Below are positions 18,261 to 29,788 of a stretch of 64,000 nucleotides of DNA, piece by piece. Numbering within the stretch: the first letter of the stretch is position 1; every line of letters begins with the position of its first letter. The position numbers and the translations under genes were made by a program. The notes under the pieces are model-generated. The model saw nothing but the letters and a program-made list of their open reading frames with translations, did not search any database and was not told where the DNA came from. The stretch lies in the NCBI GenBank assembly GCA_965249225.1, contig CBDFLT010000008.1:1-64000 (forward strand), in the 5' to 3' direction. This DNA is from CBDFLT01 sp965249225. GTDB lineage: Bacteria > Chloroflexota > Dehalococcoidia > Lucifugimonadales > G963668185.

Positions 18261-18612
18261 TCTCCAACACCTACCCCTGTGCCTACAGTCACGCCCACGC
18301 CCACGCCTACACCAACACCATCGCCTGCCCTGACCCCAACACCGACTCTTACACCCTCCCCGAGCTCGACCGCCACCCCGACGCCGACCGCCACGCGTAC
18401 GCCGACCGCCACGCCCACGCCCACGCCGACACCTGCGGCCACACCTACGCCCACGCCCTTGCCGCCTACCGCCACGCCCCCACCGACCGCCACTCCCACG
18501 CCAACCACCACACCCACACCCACACCGACCGCCACACCGACATCTGCGGGCACTGCGACGCCCACACCGACCGCCACTCCCACGCCAACCACAACGCCTA
18601 GGCCGACTCAGT
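18261..18612 (+). repeat. Low-complexity (ACNCCN)n tract encoding a Thr-Pro linker
   Basis: About 350 bases of imperfect ACG-CCC / ACG-CCG hexamer repeats encode alternating Thr-Pro with rare Ala, Ser and Val. It separates the M23 domains from the BNR repeats. A shorter tract of the same kind lies at about 20619-20725. Such tracts are flexible extracellular linkers and are prone to length change. Confidence 0.85.
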
Positions 18613-18619
18613 CCCCTTC

Positions 18620-20620
18620 CGTCGTTTGGACCTCAGCCAACAACGGGCTGTATGGCGGCCCCGTTGACACGCTGGCACTCTCCCCCACATTCCCCAGCGA
18701 CTATACGATGTTCGTGGGGGCTGTAGGCGGCGTATTCCGCTCTCCCGACGGTGGCGCTTCTTGGCAATCAATGAGTGAGGGCGTCACAACTGTCGCGTTC
18801 GGGATTCTGGCCCTCTCTCCCGGCTTCGCCACCGACCGCACCCTGTTCGCTGGTGCCTTTGGCGGCCACACCACCGTCGGCGGCGTCTTTCGCTCCACAG
18901 ACGCTGGTAATACCTGGCAACCCGTCAACCAGGGCTTGAGCGATACCTATGTTGAGGCTCTCGCCATCTCCCCCGCCTTTGTTACCGACCACACTCTCTT
19001 CACTGGCACCAGAGGTGGAGGAGGCATCTTCCGATCCACCGATGCGGGAGATTCCTGGGAGCCCGTCAACCAGGGCCTCACCAACACCGCTGTGCGGGCC
19101 TTGGTCTTCTCTCCAGCCTTTGCCAGCGATGGCACCGTTTTCGCTGGCACTCTTGGCGGTGTCTTTCGCTCCACAGACAGAGGCACCTCCTGGCAACCAA
19201 TCAGCCAGGGTTTGAGTCCTTCTAACGTCAGTGCACTGGCTATCTCCCCCAACTTCTCCGACGATGGTACCCTCTTTGCTGTCACCAATGGCAGCGTTAT
19301 CTTCCGCTCCATCAATGGCGGTGCCTCTTGGGATTCCGCTAATCACGGCCTCAGTTTTAGCGGTTTCATCTCTGCCCCGGCCGTCTCCCCCGCCTTCTCC
19401 GGCGATCACACCCTCTTCGTCAGCAGCGGCGACGGCCAGATTTTTCGCTCCACCGACGGCAGTGCCCTCTTGGCAGGTGGTGAGCCAAGTCTCATCCAAC
19501 TTGCCCGGCCCCTTGGGAGGTGTCCTGGCCATTTCTCCCGCCTACGCCACGGACCGCACCCTTTTCGCTGGCACTGGGCATGGCGTGTTCCGTTCCACTG
19601 ACAGCGGCGTCTCTTGGACGGCAGTGAACCAGGGTTTGATGAACATTAACGTCGGCGACTTGGCCGTTTCCCCTGCCTTCGGCACCGACGAAACCCTCTT
19701 CGCTGGCACGTATGGCAGTGGCGTGTTCCGCTCGACTGATAGGGGTGCCTCTTGGCTAGCAGTCAACAACGGCTTGACGAACACTAGCGTTGGGGCTCTG
19801 GCCCTCTCCCCTGGCTTCGCTACTGACCATACCATCTTCGCTGGCACCGGCCGCGGTGTGTTTCGCTCCACCGACGGCGGCGATTCCTGGCAGCCCGTCA
19901 ACCAGGGCATGCCCCCCAATCTAGCTAACAACCAAATTCAGTCTCTGGTCATCTCTCCGGCCTTCGCCAGCGACCATACAGTCTTCGCCGTCGGTGTCAT
20001 TCGTGGCGTGTTCCGCTCCACCGATGCCGGCGACTCCTGGCAGGAGTTGAGCGTAGACCTCGCCAGCAAATTTGTCGCAACTCTGGCTATCTCCCCCAAC
20101 TTTGCCAGTGACCGTACCCTATTTGCCGGCTCCACGAGCCATAGCTACTTCAAAGACGGTGCTTTCCACTGCTGTATTGGCGGCGGCGTGTTTCATTCCA
20201 TTGACGCCGGCACCTCTTGGCAGCCCGTCAACCAGGGCCTGCCCACCAACGTCAGTGTCGATATGCTAGTCGTCTCCCCCTCTTACGCCACCGACCGTAC
20301 CCTCTTTGTCGTCAGCAACGGCTGGACTTGGATCCGCTCCACAGACGGGGGCGCCTCCTGGCAGGAGGTCAACCTGGGCGGCAAGTATGTCGGCAGCCTC
20401 GGCCTCTCTCCTACCTTCGCCAGCGATCACACCGCCTTCGCCGGCATCGACGGCGGCGTGCTCCGCTCCACTGACGCCGGGACCTCCTGGGAGCCGGTCA
20501 ATGAGGGGCTGACGAACGCCTTTTCCTCTGCCCTGGCCTTTTCCCCCCTCTTCTCCACCGAGGGCACGCTTTTTGCAGGCACCCGCGGTCGAGGGGTCTT
20601 CCGCAGCACCGCAGCGGCCA
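18620..20620 (+). repeat. Tandem BNR/sortilin-type repeat array
   Basis: About thirteen units of roughly 50 codons plus a truncated last one. Consensus: LALSPxFAxDxTLFAGT..GGVFRSTDxGxSWQPVNQGLxN. DNA of neighbouring units is alike (for example TTCCGCTCCACCGA recurs), which implies expansion by duplication. The aspartate-box core SxDxGxSW is the BNR signature. The single-base frame change at 19465-19467 lies inside unit 6. Confidence 0.85.
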
Positions 20621-22269
20621 CACCCACCTCAACGCCAACTCCTACGCCTGGCTCGGCTACACCAACACCGACACCCTCGGTCACTGGCACGCCATCACCG
20701 ACACCGTCGGCTACAGCTACGCTACCACCCATCTCAAGCATCGCGGGCCGGGTCACCGTCGTGAATGTCCTGGAGAACTCCTTCGTGCTTTTGCAGCCGA
20801 AAGAGGAAAGGGAGTTCACGGTGAGGACGGGGGAGCACACTGAGTTCATACGGCTGGTGTTCCCCTTCGATATATGTAACCCTCCTGGAGACGCTACGTT
20901 TACCCCAGCGCGTGAACCGATAACGATAGATGACCTGCAAGAGGGCGACCAGGTTTTCGTTCGCTCTTCTCACCCGATTCGGACGGGAGAGAGCATTGAG
21001 AGTCCGTTAGAGGTACAGGTGCTGCCCAGCGGATGTACACCAGCAGAGCCGTTGTTTTACCCGGCCCGGGACGTGCAGTTGAACGCCGGCGGTATCGTCG
21101 CAGCCTGGGTGACGGGAGCTGCAATCGACGGTGAGGTGAGGTGGGCCCTCAACTCCGCTGATCTGACCGCCAGCCCAAACGTGGCCACTGACAAGCGGGA
21201 GTTCGCCATCAGGGCTAACTTCCACACACACCGCGTTGCCGTGACGGGAATTCCCGGCGGCTCCACTATCCACTACAACATCGTCTCCGGCGGGGTCACC
21301 GACCCCAACGGACCCTACCAGGCCACCATCCCTTCCGTTCCGTTGAACGCAGCTCCAGTCGGCATAACCGGAGGAGTCGCCTACGAGGACGGAACTCCAG
21401 GCCGAGAGTGTCTGGTTTTCATCCAGGTTGAGCAGTTGTTCTTCGGCCAGACCCTGAGGTCCCTCCCAATCAGTACCATGACGGACGGAGGCGGCTATGC
21501 TGCGGATATCAAGAACATCCGGCTTGAAGGACAGTTCGATCAGCCGCTCATCTTCGACGCCAACAGCGCTGACGCCACACTCTTTGTGAAGGCTCTTTGT
21601 GACCCCAAGAACTCGGGGACAATCTCCAGGACGACGGCAGACGCCGACAAGTTGATCGTGGGTACGACGGTCAGCGAGTACCAGAACATGGACCTAGTCG
21701 TGCGGGAGGAGATGATTGTCCCGGTCCCGGTTCTGGCAGGGCTGAACCTCGTAGGAGTCCCCGTAAACCTTCCAGCACCAATGACCGCCGCAGACCTGGC
21801 CCAGCAATTCAGAGAGCAAGGGGGTCAGGCCGCGCAGGTCGTGCGGTGGGACCCCGATTCGCAGGGCTATGTGCTATGGAGCGCGTCCTCCCCGGAGGCT
21901 AACGACTTCGATTTGCGGGAAGGCCGAGGCTACTTCGTCCTCGTTGTCACGCCTCCGGGCGGCCAGGTGTGGACAGCAGAGGGGCTTCCGTTCATACAGA
22001 GCGTGCCCATAGGACTGGTCGCCGGGCTGAATCTCGTTGGCGTTCCGTTCCAAACACCAGCCCAGGGGTACGACACGGTGACCCTGGCGCAGGCGGTCCA
22101 GGACCAGGGCGGCCAGGTGGCCCAGATCATCCAGTGGGACGTCGGGTCTCAGCGGTTCTTGCTCTGGAGTGCTGCCTCGCCTGAAGCCAACGTCTTTGGC
22201 GTTGACTCGACGTCCGGGTACTTCCTGCTGGCGACCCAGCCGACCTCGGCGCTTTTCGAGCCTTAGACT

Positions 22270-23247
22270 GTGTCGCGCCAGGCTGAGCATACCGAGAAGA
22301 AGGCCGTGAAATCCCCTGAGCTGAGCGTGGTCACCGGCGCGCTGGGGTACACGGGAAGGTACATCGCCGGGCGCCTGCTCTCCGAAGGCGGGCGGGTCAA
22401 GACGCTCACCGGCCACCCCGACCGCCCGAACCCCTTCGGCGACCGCCTGGAGGTGGCGTCACTCCAGTTCGACGACGCCGGGCGTCTGGCGCATGACCTG
22501 GAGGGGGCGTCCACCCTGTACAACACCTACTGGATACGCTTCGCCTGGCGCGAGGTCACGTTCGAGAAGGCGGTGGAGAACACTCGCGTGCTCATCAGGG
22601 CGGCTGAGGACGCCGGTGTGCGCAGAATCGTCCACATCAGCATCAGCAACGCGTCGTCTGACTCGCCGCTGCCGTACTTTCGCGGGAAAGGCCTGGCGGA
22701 GGAGGCCGTCTCCGCCTCTCGCATGTCTCACGCCATCATCAGGCCCACCGAGGTCTTCGGCGTGGAGGACGTTCTCATAAACAACATCGTCTGGGCGCTG
22801 CGTCGATTCCCCGTGTTCCCGATCTTCGGGGCGGGCGACTACCGGCTGCAGCCGGTCTACGTGGAGGATCTGGCCGAGATCGCGGTGCGCGCCGGCCGCG
22901 AAGAGAGCGACAGGGTCATAGACGCGTTCGGGCCGGAGACGTACACGTACGAGGGCCTGGTGCGGCTCCTCGCCCGGGAGGCTGGCTCCCGTGCCAGGCT
23001 CGTGCACGTGCCGCCGGCCCTGGCGCTCGTGCTGACCCGCCTGGTCGGGTACGTCATGAGGGACGTGGTGCTAACCCCAGACGAGATAGAGGGCCTGATG
23101 GCCGGACTCCTGGCCGTCGACGAGGGTCCGACCACGGCCAGTACCCGCTTCAGCGAGTGGCTGAAGCAGAACGCGGCCCTTCTGGGACACAGGTATGTTT
23201 CGGCGCTGGACAGACACTATCGGAAGGGAACAGGGGTCAGGGGTTAG
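22270..23247 (+). CDS. Atypical SDR / NAD(P)-binding epimerase-like protein
   Basis: 325 residues with an N-terminal Rossmann motif VVTGALGYTGRYIAGRLLSEG at residues 20-40. The rest resembles the NmrA/NDUFA9-like atypical SDR group: NTRVLIRAAEDAGVRRIVHISIS, the segment PYFRGKGLAEEAV, IIRPTEVFG, and PVYVEDLAEIAVRA. Substrate is unknown; members act on nucleotide sugars, quinone-pathway intermediates or serve as NAD(P) sensors. GTG start at 22270, three bases after the stop of the large secreted protein, so the two may share a transcript, although functional linkage is not obvious. Confidence 0.75.
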   Translation: MSRQAEHTEKKAVKSPELSVVTGALGYTGRYIAGRLLSEGGRVKTLTGHPDRPNPFGDRLEVASLQFDDAGRLAHDLEGASTLYNTYWIRFAWREVTFEKAVENTRVLIRAAEDAGVRRIVHISISNASSDSPLPYFRGKGLAEEAVSASRMSHAIIRPTEVFGVEDVLINNIVWALRRFPVFPIFGAGDYRLQPVYVEDLAEIAVRAGREESDRVIDAFGPETYTYEGLVRLLAREAGSRARLVHVPPALALVLTRLVGYVMRDVVLTPDEIEGLMAGLLAVDEGPTTASTRFSEWLKQNAALLGHRYVSALDRHYRKGTGVRG

Positions 23248-23267
23248 GGGCTGGGGTAGTGGGGGCA

Positions 23268-23606
23268 CTACGCGGCAGCGTGTTGCGCGGTGCGTCGCTT
23301 CCGGGGTCTTGTGACCACAAGCCTGAACGTCGTGTCGGGCCTTTGACGGGCGTACGTGGCGACCGCCTTTAATTGCTCTGTGTCCTTTTCGTAGTCAGAG
23401 GGCGTTTCGACCTCTACGATGAGCCTATGGCCGTCTCTAACGGCATCAATATCCGGGACGAACCTATTCGTCCCAACCGAGGAGGGCCGCTCTCGGCCCC
23501 GAACGTCAGCGCGGACCCTATAACCCTGCCCTTCCAGGGCCCGCACTATCTCACGGACCTTCCGGTCGTGAGTAGACATTCGTCCTGACGCTTTGGCTTT
23601 GGCCAT
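23268..23606 (-). CDS. PD-(D/E)XK nuclease-like hypothetical protein
   Basis: 112 residues, starting at ATG 23606 (MAKAKASGRMSTHDRKVREIV) behind AAGGGAATCGC; the longer frame to 23699 overlaps the upstream gene. An N-terminal helix is followed by FVPDIDAVRDGHRLIVEVETPSDY. That is a PD...(E)xE spacing consistent with a small PD-(D/E)XK nuclease core with Asp, Glu and a following Thr in place of Lys. The family assignment rests on this motif alone. It follows the RusA-like gene by 20 bases on the same strand and is probably co-transcribed. Confidence 0.5.
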   Translation of the reverse strand: MAKAKASGRMSTHDRKVREIVRALEGQGYRVRADVRGRERPSSVGTNRFVPDIDAVRDGHRLIVEVETPSDYEKDTEQLKAVATYARQRPDTTFRLVVTRPRKRRTAQHAAA

Positions 23607-23626
23607 GAGCGATTCCCTTTGTGCCA

Positions 23627-24040
23627 CTATCCCGTGTGTGACACGATCACCGATACGAAGTCGCTGGCTGGCGCCCGGGGTGGGACCAGGGCCAGCCATT
23701 CCGGACGCGGGTCACCGAGTGAGAACCTCTGACTAACATTATACCGTTGCGCCGTCAGCTTCTCAATTTGCGAGTCGTCCTCGTAGGCGGCTCCTTTCAA
23801 GCCGTCAAGAACGCTCTTCAGGAGGTTATCTAAGTCTACAGTGTGTCCGGAGGTGTAGAAGTGATGGACCTCGACCGCGAGATTCCTTTCCGTCAAAGGC
23901 GCACCGAATACTTGGAGCGCAGCATCCCTCACCGTTCTCTCGTACTTTGGAGCGGACCGGGCGTATTTGGACCTGGCCTGTCCCGGCACTATTACGAGAT
24001 ACTCGGGCCGTTCGCTTTCGGTAGTGTTAGAAGCTGACAT
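23627..24040 (-). CDS. RusA-like Holliday-junction resolvase family protein
   Basis: 137 residues from ATG 24040 (MSASNTTESERPEYLVIVPG). The C-terminal half has the RusA pattern VDLDNLLKSVLDGLKGAAYEDDSQIEKL. This has the conserved Asp-x-Asp-Asn, Lys and Asp-Asp that bind metal and junction DNA. RusA enzymes resolve four-way junctions and are mostly phage- or prophage-borne. No phage structural genes are nearby; the only partner is the small nuclease-like gene 20 bases downstream. The longer frame to 24346 is rejected since its N-terminus is an Arg-rich antisense shadow of the threonine dehydratase gene. Confidence 0.75.
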   Translation of the reverse strand: MSASNTTESERPEYLVIVPGQARSKYARSAPKYERTVRDAALQVFGAPLTERNLAVEVHHFYTSGHTVDLDNLLKSVLDGLKGAAYEDDSQIEKLTAQRYNVSQRFSLGDPRPEWLALVPPRAPASDFVSVIVSHTG

Positions 24041-24108
24041 GGTACCCGGAAGGGGACTGGGGACTAGGGGCTGGGGCGGGCTCGACCGGGTCGCTCCCGA
24101 GCGGCCGC

Positions 24109-25071
24109 TTACGGTATGCTGCCCTGAAGGATAACGGCCAGCTTGGCGGCGTCGATGTTGCCGCCCGAGACCACGCAGACGACCTTGCCTGAGCCGGCCT
24201 TTCCCGCTAGTGCGGCGGCTACGGGCGTGGCCCCGGCGCCCTCGGCGACAATGTTGTTTCGCTCGGCCATGAGCCTGATCGCGGCGGCGATCTCCTCTAC
24301 GGACGCGACGAGGGAGCCGTCCAGCAGGCTGCTGGTCATCGGCCACATCGGCTCCAACATGGGGGTGCCGCCGATGCCGGTCACGAAGCTTGGCGTTAGG
24401 TCGACCTCCACGGGCCGCCCCGCGTCCAGGGAGGATGCGAACGGCGTGCCGGTCTCGACCTCGGAGGCGAACACTTTGGCCTCGGGTCTCAGCTCGCGCA
24501 AGGCGACCGCCATCCCGCAGCTCAGGCCGCCGCCGCCGTAGGGGATCACGACGGCGTCCACGTCAGGGAGGTACTCCAGGACCTCCAGGGCGATGACACC
24601 GTGGCCGGCCATTACGCCCGAATCAAAGACGGGGTGGATGAACAGCCCGTCCATCTCCTCCCGGGTGCCGGTGCGGACGACCTCGAACCATTCGGCAAAG
24701 GGCAGCTTGACGATGCGGGCGCCCAGCCGCGCAATGGCGGCTAGCTTTGCCTCGGGGGCGCCGTCGTCGACCACCACCGAGCAGGGCACGCCCATCTGGC
24801 GGGCGCACCACGCCACCCCCTGGGCCATGTTGCCGGAGCTGACGGTCCACACGCCTCCTTCGAGCTGGGACTCGGGGACCAGTCGCATGGCGTTGGCGGC
24901 GCCACGGAGCTTGAAGGAGCCGATGGGCTGAAGGTTCTCGAGCTTGAGGTATATCTCGGCGGGGGCGTCGTCGATGTTCAGGCGGACAAGGGGAGTGCGG
25001 ACCGCCGCGCCGGCGGCACGGTCCCGGGCGGCCCGGATTTCGTCGAGGGTGACAGGCTCGATTGGCTTCAT
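24109..25071 (-). CDS. PLP-dependent threonine/serine dehydratase
   Basis: A 320-residue fold-type II PLP enzyme. The PLP lysine is in IGSFKLRGAANA (about residue 53). The substrate loop is VSSGNMAQGVAW, the phosphate-binding glycine loop is IPYGGGGLSCG, and the C-terminus has CVVSGGNIDAAKL. It lacks the ACT regulatory domain, so it resembles the short catabolic (TdcB-like) or serine-racemase-like branch rather than biosynthetic IlvA. Expected reaction: L-threonine to 2-oxobutyrate and ammonia, or the serine equivalent. ATG at 25071. A dispersed palindrome at 25100-25120 separates it from uvrA on the same strand. Confidence 0.85.
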   Translation of the reverse strand: MKPIEPVTLDEIRAARDRAAGAAVRTPLVRLNIDDAPAEIYLKLENLQPIGSFKLRGAANAMRLVPESQLEGGVWTVSSGNMAQGVAWCARQMGVPCSVVVDDGAPEAKLAAIARLGARIVKLPFAEWFEVVRTGTREEMDGLFIHPVFDSGVMAGHGVIALEVLEYLPDVDAVVIPYGGGGLSCGMAVALRELRPEAKVFASEVETGTPFASSLDAGRPVEVDLTPSFVTGIGGTPMLEPMWPMTSSLLDGSLVASVEEIAAAIRLMAERNNIVAEGAGATPVAAALAGKAGSGKVVCVVSGGNIDAAKLAVILQGSIP

Positions 25072-25099
25072 CGTAGGGCCCTCAACAAATCCCCCCTAA

Positions 25100-25120
25100 C
25101 CCCCCTTTCGCAAAGGGGGG
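25100..25120. repeat. Intergenic palindrome CCCCCCTTT..AAAGGGGGG, copy 2
   Basis: CCCCCCTTT (25100-25108) and AAAGGGGGG (25112-25120) with a 3-base centre, again preceded by AAATCCCCCCTAA and followed by ACCGG as in copy 1. It fills most of the 116-base space between uvrA and the dehydratase gene. Confidence 0.8.
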
Positions 25121-25187
25121 ACCGGTCACACGAATCTCCAGTCCAACTCTCCCTCTCTTAAGGGGAAGAACGAGAAGGGACAAGGGG

Positions 25188-28181
<2,994 letters not shown>

Positions 28182-28290
28182 CTTTTGCGGGACCACTCCG
28201 GGGGATTGACGGCCGAGACCAAACGGCGGGCCCTGACAGAGGCCAACCCTCATTCTACCACCGATGTGGACTTCGTGGGAGGGTGGGATG

Positions 28291-29109
28291 CTAGCCCTCG
28301 GCAGCGGCGGCCCCGGCCCCGCCGGCCCAGGCCCCGAGGGCCATGTAGCCCCCGTCGACGCAGACGTACTCGCCCGTCATGAACGAGGCTTTGTCGCTGG
28401 CCAGGAACAGGACCACGTTGGCGATGTCCTGTCCCGTGCCGATGCGGCCGATGGGGTGAGAACCGCCGTATCGCCGGAGGGTGTCCTCCACGTCTCCCGG
28501 CTCCTGCGCTGCAATTGCTCTCACCAACGGCGTGTCTATCGTCCCCGGACAGATTGCCAGGACCCTGATGCCTTCGGATGCGTAGTCCAGCGCCATCTGG
28601 CGTGTGAGGGAGAGAACGCCGCCCTTGCTGGCCGCGTACGCAGGAATCAGCCGCTGCGACTGGAGGCCCTGGACGCTGGCGTTGTTGATGATGACGCCCC
28701 CGCCTCTCCGCCTCATCTCTGGAATCGCATGCTTGGCCATCAGGAAGTGGCTCTTCAGGTTGACTTCGAGAATACGGTCCCAGAGCTCTTCCGGGGTATC
28801 CTCCACGTTAAGGTAGGAGGTGGGCGGCTGAATGCCGACGTTGTTGAATAAGATGTCTACGCCGCCAAGGGCGTCTACGGTCTCCGAGACTACGCGCCGG
28901 CAGTCGTCGTTTAGGGCGACGTTGGCCTCCACGTATAACGCCTGCGAGCCGCCAGCCTTCATGCGAGACACAGTCTCGGCGGCGGCCTCGCGGTCGATGT
29001 CCGCGACAGCCACGCTCGCCCCTTCCCGGGCGAACTCCAGGGCCGTTGCACCGCCCATGCCCATCGCTCCTCCCGCTACGATAACCACTCGATTATCAAA
29101 GTCTCCCAT
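28291..29109 (-). CDS. SDR family oxidoreductase
   Basis: A 272-residue classical SDR. The cofactor loop is AGGAMGMGGATALEF (a variant of TGxxxGxG), then ADIDREAA (Asp favours NAD), FNNVG, the catalytic Ser in NNASVQGLQS, YAASKGG with Tyr/Lys, and CPGTIDTP. The C-terminus FMTGEYVCVDGGYMAL is followed by an Ala/Gly-rich tail. Substrate cannot be inferred. ATG at 29109 follows GGAGGATAACG. It is divergent from the rpsU region and 110 bases upstream of uvrA on the same strand. Confidence 0.82.
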   Translation of the reverse strand: MGDFDNRVVIVAGGAMGMGGATALEFAREGASVAVADIDREAAAETVSRMKAGGSQALYVEANVALNDDCRRVVSETVDALGGVDILFNNVGIQPPTSYLNVEDTPEELWDRILEVNLKSHFLMAKHAIPEMRRRGGGVIINNASVQGLQSQRLIPAYAASKGGVLSLTRQMALDYASEGIRVLAICPGTIDTPLVRAIAAQEPGDVEDTLRRYGGSHPIGRIGTGQDIANVVLFLASDKASFMTGEYVCVDGGYMALGAWAGGAGAAAAEG

Positions 29110-29234
29110 CGTTATCCTCCAGGCCTGAGAAGTCGATTAGGTCCCACACGTTAGGGAGCACTGAGGCGGCAAGCCACGCTACATCGGCGATGATGCGCAA
29201 GAATGACAAGCTTAACGCGCCGGCCTGTAGACCA

Positions 29235-29362
29235 GGGCCTTTTCAAAGTCCGTGTTTGGCTGCGCTCAAAGGTGGTTCGACAAGCTCACCACGAGCGGAA
29301 AGCGCTCATTCGTTCGTCCTGAGCCCGTCGAAGGACTCTTCACCGTCGACCTTGAAAGGCCC
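29235..29362. repeat. Nested palindromic intergenic element
   Basis: Outer arms GGGCCTTTTCAAAGTC (29235-29250) and GACCTTGAAAGGCCC (29348-29362) are near-perfect inverted repeats. Inside, TTCGACAAGCTCACCACGAG (from 29276) opposes CGTCCTGAGCCCGTCGAA (ending 29332). No gene is seen within 29110-29382. The structure looks like a small non-coding dispersed element of the TTCGAC..GTCGAA type. Confidence 0.7.
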
Positions 29363-29382
29363 GAGCTGTAGACGAGTTTCCG

Positions 29383-29411
29383 TTGTGGCGCATCTTACCC
29401 CATGCTATACT
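29383..29411 (+). promoter_or_regulatory. Candidate sigma-70-type promoter of rpsU
   Basis: TTGTGG (29383-29388), a 17-base spacer and TATACT (29406-29411) lie 71 bases upstream of the rpsU start. Spacing is ideal and the -10 differs from consensus by one base. Confidence 0.5.
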
Positions 29412-29482
29412 ACCGTCACCACGGCGGTGGCACCCGGCAGCCGCGAACTCAGGTGCCGACCGTGAGCTCTGAGGAGGGCCCA

Positions 29483-29671
29483 TTGGCATATGTGACGATT
29501 CGTGATGGCGAGGACGGCGAGAACCTGCTCAAGCGGTTTCAGTCTACGATGCAGAGGTCCGGGATACTGCGCGAGCTGAGGAACCGGCGGTACTTCCGCT
29601 CCAAGGGGGAGCAGGCCAGGCTGGACAAGGCTCGCAGTCTTCGCCGGCTTCGCCGCCGCCGCAACCGGTAG
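29483..29671 (+). CDS. rpsU: 30S ribosomal protein S21
   Basis: 62 residues from TTG 29483, which reads MAYVTIRDGEDGENLLKRFQ and ends in a very basic SLRRLRRRRNR tail, as expected for bS21. Core features are the N-terminal strand, LLKRFQSTMQRSGILRELRNRRYF and the Lys/Arg helix. A GAGGAGGG ribosome-binding site ends about 5 bases before the TTG, so the small start is preferred to the longer frame at 29402. It is monocistronic, with a good upstream promoter candidate. Confidence 0.9.
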   Translation: MAYVTIRDGEDGENLLKRFQSTMQRSGILRELRNRRYFRSKGEQARLDKARSLRRLRRRRNR

Positions 29672-29788
29672 TCGCTCGGCTATCCACCAGTCCCCGAGGG
29701 GCGCATCTCGGGTTTGTAATTCCCTCTGTGAGCCTCTCCAAAATCCCGTAGCGGCCGCGGTCAAAGCTATTCCCGCTATTAACACTGA

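Larger units (their letters stand above)
16734..22266 (+). pseudogene. Large secreted protein: two M23 peptidase domains, Thr-Pro linkers and BNR-type repeats (frameshifted)
   Basis: ATG 16734 begins a signal peptide (LILLLMALAGTILLVSVDAVAA). Two LytM/M23 domains follow (about residues 60-185 and 370-490), ending in SHLHIVLY and NHLHFVVY, the HxH zinc motif. Then come a Thr-Pro linker (509-626), about thirteen repeats with FRSTDxGxSW (630-1290), and a second Thr-Pro linker. The C-terminal beta-rich region ends with two copies of an 80-residue unit starting AGLNLVGVP. The frame changes at CCC 19465-19467; removing one C gives about 1,844 residues and restores the repeat. M23 domains cleave peptidoglycan cross-links. 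BNR/sortilin-type repeats form propellers. It is probably surface-anchored or secreted. No sortase motif is seen. Confidence 0.8.

Noticed and set aside
18182..18592. A Gly/Val-rich minus-strand frame (VGVGVAVGVGV)
   Set aside because: Simply the complement of the Thr-Pro repeat tract, not a separate protein.
18261..20620. Regular repeats considered as a CRISPR array
   Set aside because: Repeats are about 150 bases, coding, without unique spacers of constant size; they are Thr-Pro and BNR protein repeats.
22270..24040. A prophage around the RusA-like gene
   Set aside because: No integrase, terminase, capsid, tail or lysis genes nearby, and flanking genes are metabolic.
23973..24346. The 5' extension of the RusA-like frame
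   Set aside because: Arg-rich antisense of the threonine dehydratase C-terminus; the internal ATG at 24040 fits the family length.
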